Below, in pieces: positions 24,001 to 37,479 of a stretch of DNA of 64,000 nt. The DNA is from Onchocerca lupi (lineage: Eukaryota > Nematoda > Chromadorea > Rhabditida > Onchocercidae): the NCBI GenBank assembly GCA_028564675.1, contig JAOVVO010000338.1:19979-83978 (forward strand). The letters are read 5' to 3'. The position numbers and the translations under genes are program-made. The notes below the pieces were generated by a model. The model did not search any database and was not told the DNA's origin. It was given only the letters and a program-made list of their open reading frames with translations. Numbering within the stretch: position 1 is the stretch's first letter; every line of letters starts with the position of its first letter.

Positions 24001-27000
24001 AAATCGGGAAAATTATTTTAATCAAAAGCAATAGAAATCGAAAAGGAAACTGGAAAAAAAAGAATTGAACATTTTAACCTCATGTTCTCGCCACCACTTC
24101 GAACTTGCTGTACATCGGAAGCACCATTTTCACCCCACCATGCTGGTGCAGCACCAAACAACGGCGTTCTTTCACCTTCTTCCTTTTGAGCCTGAAGAAA
24201 AAAAACCATCTGACATTATCATATCCTCAGCATGATCTTTATATTAATTTTAAAAATTTGAAAATTTGAAAAAAGAAAAAAGAAATCTTGAAAATTTAAA
24301 AATAATGAATTCAGTTTTTCCAGCAAGCGTCATATCTGGATAGGGATTCTCTGGAAAATTCCATATCTAGCCTGGGAACCAATTCTTTCCAATGAAATTC
24401 TCAATCAATTTTATCTTTACTTTATCCAGGAATCTCTTAAATAATAGATCCATCCTTGCTTTTTTTTCTTGATTTAAAAAAAAAAAGAAAAAATAAAACT
24501 ATCACAGAATCGCATCTCAATTTTTTATGATATGATTTCATTTTTTTTTTTTTGTTTTAATTGTTTCAAATGGATAGTATAATTGTAAAATAGATAGTTA
24601 AAAGAAATCTAATATGAACTTTGGTACTACAAATTATCTCATTTTTAAAGAAATGCTGCACTCATGCAGTCAAACTATTGGTGAAAAGTTTTGTGAAGTC
24701 CCAAATATTTAGTTTTTTGATTTCAATTCATAGAATTCATTTTTTAATTTCAATTCAATTCAGTGACATATTCAGACTTACTTGTCCAATATTTGTGGAA
24801 CTGATAGGAATGACTGGCTTATTAACAGCTTCCTGATATGTAACAGCCTCTTGTGGGTGTATTTGTCCAGGAGTTTTTTGCGCATTACGTCCTGGTGAAG
24901 TTGGAAAATTATCGAGTACTGAACAATTCTGCGGTAAAACAGCTGAAGATTGTGGCGGTGAATCGGCTGAAAAAGACATCAATAGATATCTAAAAAATTC
25001 GGTTAAAAAAAATCTTAATAGCTGTTTTTAATCAATAATTAAAGGAAAAGAGAAACTATTTGGATTCCACAAGATTATAATTTCTGACGATTACAGATCA
25101 AATTGGCAAGATCTGAAAGTGACCTCTAAATAGTTACAAATTTAAAATATGTTGACGAAAAAACTTACAATTTTTTGAGTTAAGGATTTGATTTGCATCT
25201 ACCGTACGACTTCTTGCTGTCGACATTAATGGGTGTTCGAAAACTGTATGCCTTTCATCGGTTGTTATTGCTGATCTAAAAACAAACAAACCAGTACTGC
25301 GTGATTTAGACCATGTCAAAGATTTCTAATCATCAATTATGTAGATACCGAACTATAACTACAGCTGAAACTTTAATCAACGAAATCTAAAATATAATTA
25401 TAAATATTTGTTATTTCAATAGATAAGAAATTATTTGCTTCAGTTGCTACGATAAATTCATCGCGCATTTCCATAATAATTTAGTTCTTTTTTTCCTTGA
25501 AATTGCACAGTGAAAAACATCAAATTTTGCAATGAATCAGCAAAATTCTTTACGAATGCAAAATAATTCTTTAGGTCATCCTTTTATGATAAATTAAACA
25601 CATTATTGGTTTAATCTCTACATGACATTATTTATACTACATGACACTTATTTTAGCAATCAATTTTGACTTTCAAATTATAAGATTTCAAGAGAAAAAA
25701 AAAAGAAAAGAAAAAAAAAAACTGACCTCGTATCATCGAAATCAGCAACACTACGTCCAAAACATCCAATAGTACTTTGAGCAGCCGATGGCGGTGGTGG
25801 AGTTGAGGAAAAGCGTTGTCCAAGTGTTATATGTTGAGATGTTATTTGAGTACCAGTTTGAGAAGTAGTTATTGGTGCAGCAGCTACGATATATGCGCCT
25901 GTAAGTTAAGAATCTATTTCAGTTCTTGAACTTCTTTAACAAAACCAAAATTTTAGTACATTTGTGAAAAATACTCGAAAAAATTTAAATCATATAAATT
26001 TGAAGCAATTAAAAGGCCAAAAAATACTGTGAAAACTACAAAGAAAGTATGATAGGGAATAAATTGAATTTCTTCCAGCAGTGCTAGAATCATCACAACT
26101 TAAATTGCCATCTTCGCACTGCTCATATAATAAAAACATTGAATATAATAATAAATTAGAATGAGCTAACCATGAGCTCCGGATGTAAAAGGATGATAAT
26201 AAACAGGTTGTGGCGGTGTAGCAGAATAATAAACCGGATGATAGATTATTTGTGGATGTGGTGGTGGTGCCGAAGATACCAAAAAATGTTGACCGGTTGT
26301 TGGATCGATCAAAATTTGATGACCACCGAGTGAAGTAGCTGCTGGTGTACATCTTAAAACTTTTAAATTCAACATAAATTTGAAATTTTTGAAATTCAAA
26401 CATATTAAATAGTTGAAAAATTTCGGAGTTTCTGATAGAGATATCCAGAAATTTCATAATTACAATATTCGAATAAATGCCTGTATTTTCGATTCATCTT
26501 AAATTAAATTCATCTACCAATCTCGTGATATTATCCATGAAATTAACCCACTTGATCAGTTCATTGATGAATACGTTATGCATTCCAAAAAAAAAAAAAA
26601 ATGTAATAAAAATGAACTCAATAAACATCATACCTCAATGAAATTTAAATAAGGAATTAAAACTATGAATCAAAATCAAAAACTATTGCTACGAAAAAAA
26701 AAAATCAATATTATAATTCAAAATTAAAAGCTATTGATAAAGTAAACAATTCCAGCAACAGTAAGCCTAATATTGCCGTATACAAAATTATTTCATTTAA
26801 AAAAATTTTTGAATTAGAATAACTAATAGGGGAAGAAGATTACATTGCTTTTTCCTAACTAAAAAGTTTGCCTTTGAACTACATTTATCAACAACAATAA
26901 TTTAGCTGCTTTAAATCAAACACTCGATACTCCAAAAATATTACATTATAAAATCTTAATTTGAAAGATAACGTTTCATGAAATAACTTTGAGTAAACTT

Positions 27001-30000
27001 TATATAATGATATAAATATCATCATTTAAACTATAGTTCAGATTAAGTTAATAATATATAATACATTAATTTGTCCATATATTTATATCATTAGTTCATT
27101 TTTTTTCCTTTTTCCTTTTTTTTTTTTTTTTTTTTTGAACTGAAAACAAACATTTTAAACAAAAGTTAGCTTACATTTGTGATAATGTAACAGGTATTGT
27201 AGTAGTTGGTTGACCAGAAATAGTTACTGGTGTTGTTGCCGATGTATTATCATGCATTACCGATATTGGAGGCGAAATCGATGAATGCGCCGAACCAGCG
27301 ACCGGACTTTCCTGATTCTCAGAACCCTGTAAAAAATGAAAAATATATATTTAAACTGTCAAAGAAAACAAAAAAAGAAAAAGAAAAAAAGTGTAATGAA
27401 ATGATAAACATAAACTACCGAATCAATTTTATCGAAATTTTAGCAATATGAAAAGACTAATTAACCATATACACTGAAAGATTAATCAATCTATATTCAA
27501 TAAATTTAATAATAAAAAATGCCAGCTTAATTTTTGTCCCCTATATTTTATTTTTCTACGAATCGTTTCTGAAAATTCGAGAAATAATCGATTTCGATAT
27601 CCGGAATTTTCTCCCTTTAACAATAAAATTTTTCATATTTTACGCATAATTTCACATTATTTTTTGAAATGATTTTGATTCATTTTTACAATAAAAAAAA
27701 AAAAAAAAAAATTCATTCATACACAAAAGAAACCAGCTTCGTGACACAAAATTGAAAGTCGGTTCAACAATTGTTACTCAAACATTGAAGAACAATCAAA
27801 AAAGATTTAAAGAACAACTTGACATATCGCAAAAACTAATTGATCAATTCGCTTTTTCCTTTTCTAAAAATTATTGAAAACCGTACACATCATCCTATAA
27901 AATCACTACCTCAAATTTCAAAGTAATCTTCCAAATATTAGCTATAAATGATGAAAAACTTTCTTTAAAATATAAATTTAAAACAGCGAAAAATTCTGCT
28001 TAAAATATAAATTATTTTTTTTTCTTTTTTTTTTATCCAAAATTTGAAAAACTCTTGAATTAAAGTTTCAATGATTTTTCGAAAAAACTTCTCATAAACT
28101 AAACATCATTTTTTGTCACAGTTAATTGAATATGCTCAGAATTCGCGATAATATCCAGTATTTCAACGATATATAATTAAAAGAAACTGATTGAACATAA
28201 AGCCGAATCAAACCAGATTTTTCAAAATCACACCAATATCACAGTAATATTATATTTGTATTTACAATAAAAAAAAAAAAAAAGAAAATAAGAAAAATTT
28301 TTTCAGCTTAAAAAAAAACATTTTTTTTAGTTTGAAAAAAAGAGGAATTTTCAATAAATCAAAGATCTATTAAACTAACAATATTCAGCATAACAATATG
28401 TCAGTGTTATTGTGAAAATCACATTTATAATCATAATTGCGTGAACACAATATAATTAGCTTAATTTCAATTTTCAAAATGTTTCAGATTATAAAACTTT
28501 TGAAATTTTGCCCCTCAAAAACTAACAACAGTATCAGCACTGAAAGATAAAAAAGAAACTTGAAATGTAAATTTATTTAAATATTAAATGTCAATAAAAA
28601 TATTTCAGAATATCTAAAAAGGCATAAAATTACGTTAATATATGCAAATTATCGTATTCTATACGGTTTTATGATAAAAAATATTCAGAAATCATAAACA
28701 TCACCAGTGATAAGCAGAAAATTTTAGGAATATTAGAAATGTACAATTTTAGATGAAAACTTAATGATACCAAAATCATTTTAAGATTTTCCCTACTATT
28801 TTTGAAACTTTTTTAAAACAACTCAAAGTTTCAGTAAAGAAGAGAAAAAAAAAATCATTCTCAATCACTTTTCTTACTAACAAATGAAAACAATTTGCCG
28901 CCGATATTCCTCAACTAAAAATGTCCTTTTTTGTATGAATGAATGAATGCATTTTCAGAAATTTTCGCAATAAAAATCGAATAATTATTCTTTTGATTCT
29001 CTATTTTTTAATTTTATTGTTAAGTCAAATTTCAAATTTGTCGAGTTCGCGTCGAATTAACGAATTTTCAGTTACATGGCAAAGTATATTGATGTGTATG
29101 CGTATGCGTAAACCATATATTTCAAATAATTGGGAAGTTAAAATTTCAAATAAGTTGATGAAAAAATCATGAATGGATTTGTCAATTTAAACGGAATGAA
29201 TGCGCTGATATCATAACTAAAACATATCACTGATAATCAAACATTTATCTTTAGGATATCATTATGACCATTTTCTAATATACGATTATCTCATTATCAG
29301 AATTATCAGAAAAAGAATGTATACTGTAGTAAATGCTCAAATACAATCTTGGATAATAGCACTAGCGTAATTGATGATAAATTAAAAGATAGATACATGT
29401 CTCATTTTTGATAAATTGATAGATACATGTCTCATTTTTCTTAAAGATAATTATAACTGACATATGAATACACCTTAATTACGGCCACATTTGAAATTCT
29501 TTTGTGTTGTAATGAAAAAATGGCAGAAAAGAAGTATAATAAAATTAAATATATAACGTCATCTTAATGAAATATACAATCATATTGAAAACTCCATGAA
29601 GGATGCAAGAAAATAATAGAAAGAGATAAAGAGAAAAAGAGAAGAAAAAAATTGATTAAGTTTGACCTCGTCACATGTATCATTCATATAATTTTTCGCA
29701 AAAGATGTAATAAGTAGTTTAAAAAAATCAATAATTAATATTGATTTTCATATGTGAAATGTTTATATGAAATGTTATTCCAATAAATCTACCCCTTTCT
29801 AATCATTTTTCCAAATTTCCAAAGAAAAAAAAAGTTGGCAAATTTAATTTTACAACAATTCAATTATAATGGAATTAAGAATATGCCAAATTTAATCGCA
29901 TTAACCATAAAAAAGTAAAAGAAAAGATAAAATATTAAAGATCATTATAATCCAAGTGAATAAAGATTTATTAGCAATCACTGTACCTGAAAAACTAATT

Positions 30001-32682
30001 TCATTTTTGTTTGAATTTTATGAAGAAAATATCTCTGATAACTTCTCGCCTAATATCCACTGGGAATTCTACATACTGAATGCTATAAATGGAGCATTCT
30101 GATTTGTACTTTTCTGTCACTTTGTCCAACAGCGGCAACAAAAGAAAGAAAAGAGGTAAAGAGAGATTATCCATAAAATGACAATAGAAAAGATTAAATA
30201 TTAAGGATCATTATCATCCATTACATAAAGATTCATTGATAACAATTATGTTTAAGGGAGATTTCGCAATAAAATATCACTATATTTTAATTTTCATTGT
30301 TCAATTTTCGGATAATAATTCGAACGATGAAAATCGTTAATTTACGTAAAATATTGAGATCTTTTAGTTTTAGCAAAAAATGAACGGACATTACTTTTTT
30401 CTTGAAAAAAAAAAGAAAAAAAATCTAAATATTTCTCTTTAAACGTTGAGGTAGGTAATGATACTTTTTTCGACTTTAAAACATTGGTGTTAATTAATGA
30501 ATTTCACTCTCCTTTTTATTCTTCTTTTTGTTCTTTATCACATATTTAATGATTTTTTTCTCTCATAAAATTTAATAACTTTTTCAAAAAAAAAAAAAAA
30601 AAAAAAAAAAAGGAAATAAGAGATTTTAACAATTCCGGTACAAGAATTATGAACTTGAAAAATTGAAAGAAAGATGTATCTTTCTTTCAGTTTTTCAAGG
30701 TATAGGATATGGTATAGGAAATAGTTATTTCGTATGAATTCAATTATAACTAGCATGTAGTTAGTATAAATTTCTTCCCGAAACAAGTTAATGACGAAAA
30801 TTAATTAAATTTCAAACCATTCTGGATATGTATCTATCTCAAGCACAAAATATGTATCAAGCTAAATGTCCTAGGAATTCTATCAATTAATTTGGCTAAA
30901 ACATATATAGCAAATAATATACCATCATACCTCAAAGCGTCGATTTTTTTCTTAAGAATTTTCATGAAATTTAACAATAAAAATAGGATTTCAAGAGTTG
31001 ATAGCTCATCAGTTCTACTTAGATAGTTATGGCAATTATTAGCCTATTTGCTTCCTTGTTTATCCATTTAATCTATAAAATTCTATTATACGTCTCTTTT
31101 TGAAATCTTGACTATTTTAACAAGAAAAAAAAAAAAAAAAAAAACTTGTTTCTTACTTGCATGAAAGTATCCACTTTACGTGGTATATCTTCTTCAGCTC
31201 CTTGTATATTTCCAACAATATTCAATGAATCGGCTGAATTCATTATTTTATCGAAATTTTTTCCAGTATCTAAATCTGAAAAAAAATACTGAAATAAACA
31301 ATGAAATATATGAAATTCTTATACCATATCTGATAAGATACCATATCTTATCAGACTATGTCGTATTGTATTGTAAATATTTATGATATTTAAAATGATG
31401 AGAACAATTCCATAAAGTACTTTCGATTTAGTATCAATGCAATCTAAAATCGATCAAATAGTTTTATTTTATTGCTTCTATAAAATTAATGCAATATCGA
31501 AAAATCACAATCATGTGATTTCAACTATTATTCATATCGCTATTTCTGGCAATTCATAATATCAGTTGTTCTATTATAATACATAACCGTTCTATTGATG
31601 AAATTGGAAAACTTTTTATTCAATGATACTAGTGAAGAAAATGATAAAACAATGATAACTAATGATAAAAGTTACTTGATAATTTTAGAAAAAAATAAAT
31701 AAACAATCCAAAGAGTTTCAAAAAAAAAAGAAAAAAAAGAAAAAAAAATCATGAAAGTACAGAAATTTTCACATGATTAATTTCTCCAAATATATAACCT
31801 ACAAGTGTAAAATTCCTTCAGTGATTCTTGCTCTCTTATAAGTTTGTTTCTGAAGACCTTAATTTTCCTTACTATAACTGAACAAGATGTGAAAAGTAAT
31901 TCAATAAGTCAATAGGTTTAGAAAAGTAATTCAATAAGATTCAATAAGTTTAAAAAATCGAAAAAAAAAAAGTTGTAAGTTATAACTCACCGAAATGATG
32001 ATATTTAGGGTAGAAATATTGCTGTTCCATAAGAAAAGACCAATTAAATTTGAAAAGCATCTCTTCTCTTCCTTTTTTATCCCTTTCTAACGACTTTTTT
32101 TTTTTTAATCAAAATTAATTTTCTATCAATTCAGGTTAAGTAACTCAAAGCTTGACTGATTTTCTTGAAAAGTGATCGAAAGGAATGCAATGACAATAGC
32201 AGTAAAAGTAATAATAGCAGTAGTAATAATACGATAAGAGAGTAGTAGTATGTGTGGTAATAATATGTATTACTGTAATATTTGTGCAAATACAATAATT
32301 GATAATTAATCTGTTTAATAAAATATTCAAATAATCACCGAAAAATTCTTCAATAAACGAGAAAAACAATACAACCAATGAGTGATTCAGCACTAAATAC
32401 TAATTTTGCTAATGTAGTTCAGTAGTTGAGAGATAAAAAAAAAAAGTAGAAACGAAATCATATGAAGTTTAAGCTATGAAAAATAAAGCAAAGAAAAAAT
32501 GGATAGTATTTCTTAATTTTTCCAATGTTTGTTCTGTATAGAACAGAAAAGAAGAAAAGCTTTCATTTTTACCTTTTCGAAAATCTTTGAATCATAGCTT
32601 ATCTATCTGTGTAAACTTAAATGATATCTTGGTCATCATTATAAGCTGAATACACAAAAATAAATCTATATAAACTAAGAGA

Positions 32683-32720
<38 letters not shown>

Positions 32721-34941
32721 GTAGTAGTTTTAAAATAAACAAAATTAGAAAATGATTTAAGATAAAACTAAATGAAAGATATATGAAGAGAAAAATAATA
32801 AAATATAAAAATTATATTTCATACAATCATAAATTTTCAACGAAAAAAAAAAGCTATTTCAGGAATACTTCACAAATTTTCAACGATAAAAAGAAAAAGA
32901 AAAAAACTATTTTAGGAATATTTCTTTTTTGAAAATAAAGAACATAGCAGAAACATAAAAACTTATCTTTACATAAAGAGATGATAACTAATGATACAAA
33001 TGATTGGATGTGCAAGTTTTGAAGGTTATAAAATTAATGAACATATCGGAGAAAACATATCAATGAAAGAAAGATGGTAGAATGAGAGAAAAGATTAGAT
33101 TGTTGAAGCAGTCGAAATAAAATGAAAAAAAAAAAGAAAAAAAATTTAAATCAAATAAAAAAAAAAAATTTCTACGATCAAAAATGCATTTATGTTTGCA
33201 CAATAATAATACTGTAATAGAAGAATACGCTTATATTGTAAATTTTACAAAAATTTAATACTAAAAAAAAATGTATTTCTTATCACTACTTTTTTTTTTC
33301 TTTATTACACTTTTCCTTTTCATTTTATTCACTTTTCATATATTCCATTCTCTCATTATTTTTTACTACTTTTTATCTGATTCAATTTTTGAATATTCCT
33401 TGAGTATTTAACTCAAACTTCAAACTCCCAAATTTTCTACATTTAACTCACAGTCTCTGTTTCTGATATTTCAAATAATTTACCTATACCTATCATTAAA
33501 TACAACTAAGTAAATCACGCATCCATCACCACTTTTCAAACACTTCAAAACATGAATTCTCTATTAAACAACTTGCGAATTCCGAATTAAAACTATTCTA
33601 AAGTTTGAAAAAAAAAAAACATTTCCCACTTTTTATTTAACAGTTGAATAACACAGTAATAAATCTATAATTTTGTCGCAGTAAATGTGATCATTTTATT
33701 CGAGCAGTGAACATAAAAAAAATAAAAATCATTGCTGCCAATGCTACTTTTGCTGCAATAACTACTATTCTTATTCTTACTATAATAAATAAAGATACGC
33801 TAAAAAAAAAAAAAAATACTATTACAATTAAAAATTATCGTTATTATTATTATTACTATTCAAATAAAAATGACGAATAGTAATAAATACAATTACTATA
33901 ATAACTACCACATATCATCAAAGCTACAGATTATAATTACAGTAAACAGGAACGATAAATCCCTTTTCATTTTTCTGGAAACAAAGTTGTTCAGCTAGCT
34001 TATCTTAGTTCTTCTTATCAAAAGAAAAAAAGATAAAACTAAATTGTACAATGTGACAGGTTAAAATAAAAATTGAAAATGTTGGACTGTTGCTCAAGGA
34101 AATGTTTTTTAATCTTATAAAGTACCTTATTTTTAATATTTTCTAGCAATATTTTTTTATTCTTTTAACATAATTATATCACAAATCTTCCATTAACAAT
34201 ATAAGCCCAAATAGAAGAATTTAATTTATAAGGAAATTTTAAGCTCTTCGAGCCATATACCTATCTTTACACAATAAGATCAACGTAAGGTTAACTGATC
34301 ATTTAAGAAAATCCAAAAAGTTTCCGCCTTTGAAATTAAGTTTGTTCTACATAACCAAAGTGAATTTTCATCATTGTTACTGGATCCTTCAATGAAATTC
34401 TCTGTTTCGCATCCCCTAAACATGTCAAGGACTTTGTTTGAAACAACAAAAAATTGTAACCACTTTCAATGAAAAGAACATGGGAATGATTTCATCGCTC
34501 TCGAAAATAAATTTAAATCATGTATTATTCATTACATTTGGTAACATCATCGAATGCCATGAAAATGATTTATTTAACTTTTTTCAATTGAAAATACATC
34601 TTTTTCGTTCTTAATTTTGAATTGTGGAAAACAACAAAAATCACTGCGTAATAATGGCAATAATTTTTTTTTTTTAAATTTCCAGTATATATGAAATAGT
34701 CTAATCAAAATTTATTCCATGTCAATTCTTATAAAATCAGCATAATATCTCCGACTTATTTTAGATCTTGCCCATAAAAGACTGATATCTTGGGTGGAAC
34801 CAAATAATGTAAAATAGTTGCAATTTAATAACACCACTGATTTAATTTCAGCAATTCAGTTTTTATCAAGATGATACCAGTGTTTAATTTTAGATGAAAA
34901 ATAATTCTTCTTTAACCAATTATTCTCAAATTCGTCTTTTG

Positions 34942-34977
<36 letters not shown>

Positions 34978-35661
34978 ACGACACTCTTCATATCAACAAA
35001 TTCCAAAATTTTAAAATAATTACATGAATTTTATATAATTATATGAATTCAAATAATTATATGAATTTTGTGCAGCGAAGTTTTTTTTTTTTTTTTTTTG
35101 AACTAAATTCTCTTGGTAATTCATTTGAGCAACGAAATAATAAATTTATTCCAATAATAATTACTGGGTTCACAGATGTCCATTTATTATTAATCATATA
35201 GCTTTATGATCGCTTTAACTGAATCTTAATGAATAATTTCGAGATCTAATTATGCTACAGACTATTAGCAATCTTGATAAAACTAATTTCATACAACTGA
35301 TGTCTAAATCCTGATTTATATAAATAGAAACGCAACATTTCATACTTTAAAATATTTCAATAACTTATCTAAACATTATTTATCCAATCATTAGTCTACC
35401 GTTCACTTAATTTCAAGTAAAACACTCATTATTTTATGCCCATTAAAACTTATTTTATTTAATTTAAAATTACTACTATTCATTTAACACTTATTGTTAA
35501 CTTTCGGCATGTTTCACTACCTTTGCTTATTCATATTTCTCTGCTTTCAATAAAATGGAAAAACTATCGATAAACAATAGCTTACCTGAAATATTAAGCC
35601 TCTGAGGCCTTGTAAACGTTTCTCCATTACATGATGACGACGGTATTGAAAACTGGAAACT
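16479..35661 (-). CDS. cep170: CEP170-family centrosomal / microtubule-associated protein (5' exons incomplete)
   Basis: Twenty-three exons with continuous phase: 35586-35661, 31157-31275, 27175-27326, 26171-26352, 25727-25898, 25169-25275, 24782-24966, 24079-24191, 23478-23590, 23246-23357, 22834-22970, 22498-22596, 22007-22076, 21816-21879, 21287-21642, 20177-20200, 19703-19829, 19368-19486, 18386-18458, 17853-18011, 17595-17668, 16978-17122, 16479-16637 (TGA). They encode 978 residues, mostly disordered Ser/Thr/Pro/Gln-rich sequence. CEP170 hallmarks appear in order: RTPLFGAAPAWWGENG (compare the TPLYGQPSWWGD type motif), STAFTVSFDGEE (FTIEFDD motif), a SEAGTYVV motif, then a C-terminal part with ITRNSN and a predicted helical segment (NLNKLRSIGTTQDQNRVNGL and beyond). 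CEP170 binds centrosome subdistal appendages and microtubules. The protein is shorter than human CEP170 (about 1580). No initiator ATG with good context was found at 35661, so upstream exons are missing. Confidence 0.65.
20804..20846. repeat. Intronic inverted repeat
   Basis: ATCAAGGTATAT and its complement ATATACCTTGAT flank a short TA-rich loop, forming a 12-bp perfect stem in the intron between the exons at 20177-20200 and 21287-21642 of the CEP170-like gene. Confidence 0.8.
27327..31156. other. Large AT-rich intron of the CEP170-like gene
   Basis: A 3.8-kb intron with no supported exon on either strand. It contains poly-A/T runs (27117-27136, 27693-27710, 30587-30611) and a short direct repeat near 29388-29438 in which GATAGATACATGTCTCATTTTT occurs twice. 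Confidence 0.6.
32686..32717. repeat. (GT)16 microsatellite
   Basis: Uninterrupted GT dinucleotide run of about 32 bp within the large CEP170-like intron; likely polymorphic. Confidence 0.95.
34942..34976. repeat. Poly-A tract (about 35 bp)
   Basis: Uninterrupted run of A on the plus strand (T on the transcribed strand of the gene). Similar tracts occur at 41098-41132, 51231-51265, 53638-53675 and 55917-55951. Confidence 0.9.
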
Positions 35662-36788
35662 CTGAAATAAAATATATTATATATAGCAATATAAATTATC
35701 AATTATTAGAATAACAACAAATAAACATTCAACGAAAAACTTTCATATCTCTCGAATCATCGATGTGAACAAAATCATTATTTCTAACTTCAAAAATTGT
35801 TATGAATGAAGGTGTCTCATATTTAGATGTCCTATTCACCCATTAAAATAAAGATGAAGAAAACTTTTGTAACCCACCGAAATATATCATTTTGCATATC
35901 GAAAACTGACATGACACAAACTTCGAAATTCACCAAAAATACTGACGGTAAAAAGAGAGAGAGAAAAAAAAATTTTATCAAAAACAAGGCACGTGATTTA
36001 GTACAAATTTCGGCAATTTGTTTGAACCAAATAAAACTTGGAATTTAAAGCTTGAAAATTTTTTATCCAAATACATATATTCGAATGAAAAAAAAAAAAA
36101 GTTTAATTACGTTAACTATGAAAAATAATCCATAGTCGAGATATTTTGTTACTATTAATGTTTAAAGGTTTGAAAATAATCTTGCATAAATGTCAGCAAA
36201 AATTTGAAAACTGGATAAAATCTGTCAGATTTATAAAATATGTACAAAAAACTTATGAATTTAAAAACTTGAAAAAAGGATGAACTAAACAAGAATGGAA
36301 AAAAAATCTTCACATGTTTTAGAAAAAGCAAAAACAAAAGTTGCGAAAGAAAATCCAAAATGATTGAAGTCAAAAAAGCATTGTAATTCGATATTATAAA
36401 TAATTTTATTTAATTTAATCTCAAATTATAAATAATCTCAAAAAAAAAACCTTGAAATTAGACAATAATTTCTTCCGAAGATTTGATCATTAGGAAATTT
36501 AGAACATCCTTAAATCTAAACTTTAGATTACACAGAAAAGTTTCATGATCTGAATCTATATATCATCGAAGAAATAAATATTATTACAACTTATTCACTT
36601 TATCAAATATCATAAATCTTTCATTTTTACTTGTTCTTCTTGACTTATATTTAACTAATTATTGCAAACTACACTAGAAGATTGATAAAAAAAAATTCCC
36701 ATGAAAAGATTTTAAGATAAAATTCCCATGAAAAGGTTTTAAAAAGGTGTGTATGTAAATTAGAAATATTAAAATTAGAATAAATTAG

Positions 36789-36815
36789 AAAATTAGAATT
36801 CTAAATTCTAATTTT
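36789..36815. repeat. Perfect palindrome, 12-bp arms
   Basis: AAAATTAGAATT, a 3-base spacer, and the exact reverse complement. It sits beside a short duplication (ATTCCCATGAAAAG twice near 36698 and 36722). Confidence 0.85.
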
Positions 36816-36904
36816 CTGATTCATCCTAATTTTGACTGTACGACATATTCTTGTCTTTTAAGATCACACCAAATTATAATTAAAGCGAAAATATTGATTG
36901 AAAA

Positions 36905-37014
36905 CCTCCGTCAGACTCTCCAAAAATTGCTCCATAGAGACCGTCCCTCCTCCCTCTTTAGCGACTTTTTATGCGGTCCTGGACCAGCTGCGATATGCAA
37001 CTAGAAAGATACAA
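36905..37014 (-). other. GC-richer island: candidate exon or small structured RNA
   Basis: About 100 bp with markedly higher GC than the surrounding several kilobases. On the minus strand it reads as an open frame with TGPGPHKKSLKREEGRSLWS if the acceptor at 36988-36990 is used. Exon 36917-36987 would then fit the phase between a candidate upstream exon (43502-43612) and the CEP170-like exon at 35586-35661, but its donor (AGA|GTCTGA) is weak. The same strand carries a GGTCC/GGACC hairpin and AATTTTTGG, a sequence like an Sm-binding site of snRNAs. I cannot choose between a coding exon, a small RNA and a regulatory island. Confidence 0.3.
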
Positions 37015-37194
37015 CAACTCTAAACTAAATTATTATTACTAATAAATATTTGGATAGGATTTAAAAAAAAAAAAAAAAAAAGTGGAATGAGAATTGAGTT
37101 TCTCTCAATAAAAAAAAGCTAAATTTTATAAGAAATGCGAATTAAGTTTGTTTATTTTTTTTAGCAAATTAAGGTGATAAAAAAGGTAAAATTT

Positions 37195-37475
37195 TAAGTA
37201 GAATAAAATATTCGGGAATCGAATGAAATAAGAAAAGAATAGGATAAAATTGATTGAATGGAAATGATAAGTTAAAATAAAATTGAATTAAAAAGAATCG
37301 ATCAAAATGAGTGAGAAGCAAGTGGAACAGAATAGAGAAGAAAGTAGAAGAATAAAAATAAAATAGAATAGAATGAAGAATAAAGTTAAAAAGAATCAAA
37401 TTAGAAAAAATAACAGAACGGAATAGAATAGAATGGAACGGTAAGAATATAATGGAATAGAACAGAACAGAACAA
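37195..37475. repeat. Degenerate GAATA-type purine-rich repeat
   Basis: About 280 bp in which the plus strand is strongly A/G-biased and made of variants of GAATA/GAATGAAAT/GAACA. The hydrophobic ORF on the opposite strand (37169-37399) is a by-product of this simple sequence and not a gene. Confidence 0.75.
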
Positions 37476-37479
37476 TAAT

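Larger units (their letters stand above)
31276..35585. other. Largest intron (4.3 kb) of the CEP170-like gene
   Basis: No supported exon on either strand. Holds a GT microsatellite (32686-32717), a poly-A tract (34942-34976) and ATT/TTA-rich low-complexity sequence around 33700-33920. A slightly GC-richer patch at 34300-34480 shows no coding frame. Confidence 0.55.

Noticed and set aside
26400..26457. Extended minus-strand ORF around 25990-26457
   Set aside because: Overlaps the exon 26171-26352 in the wrong frame; low-complexity and without family features.
31995..32393. Tyr/Cys-rich minus-strand ORF at 32145-32393
   Set aside because: Derived from GTA/GTAATA simple repeats inside an intron.
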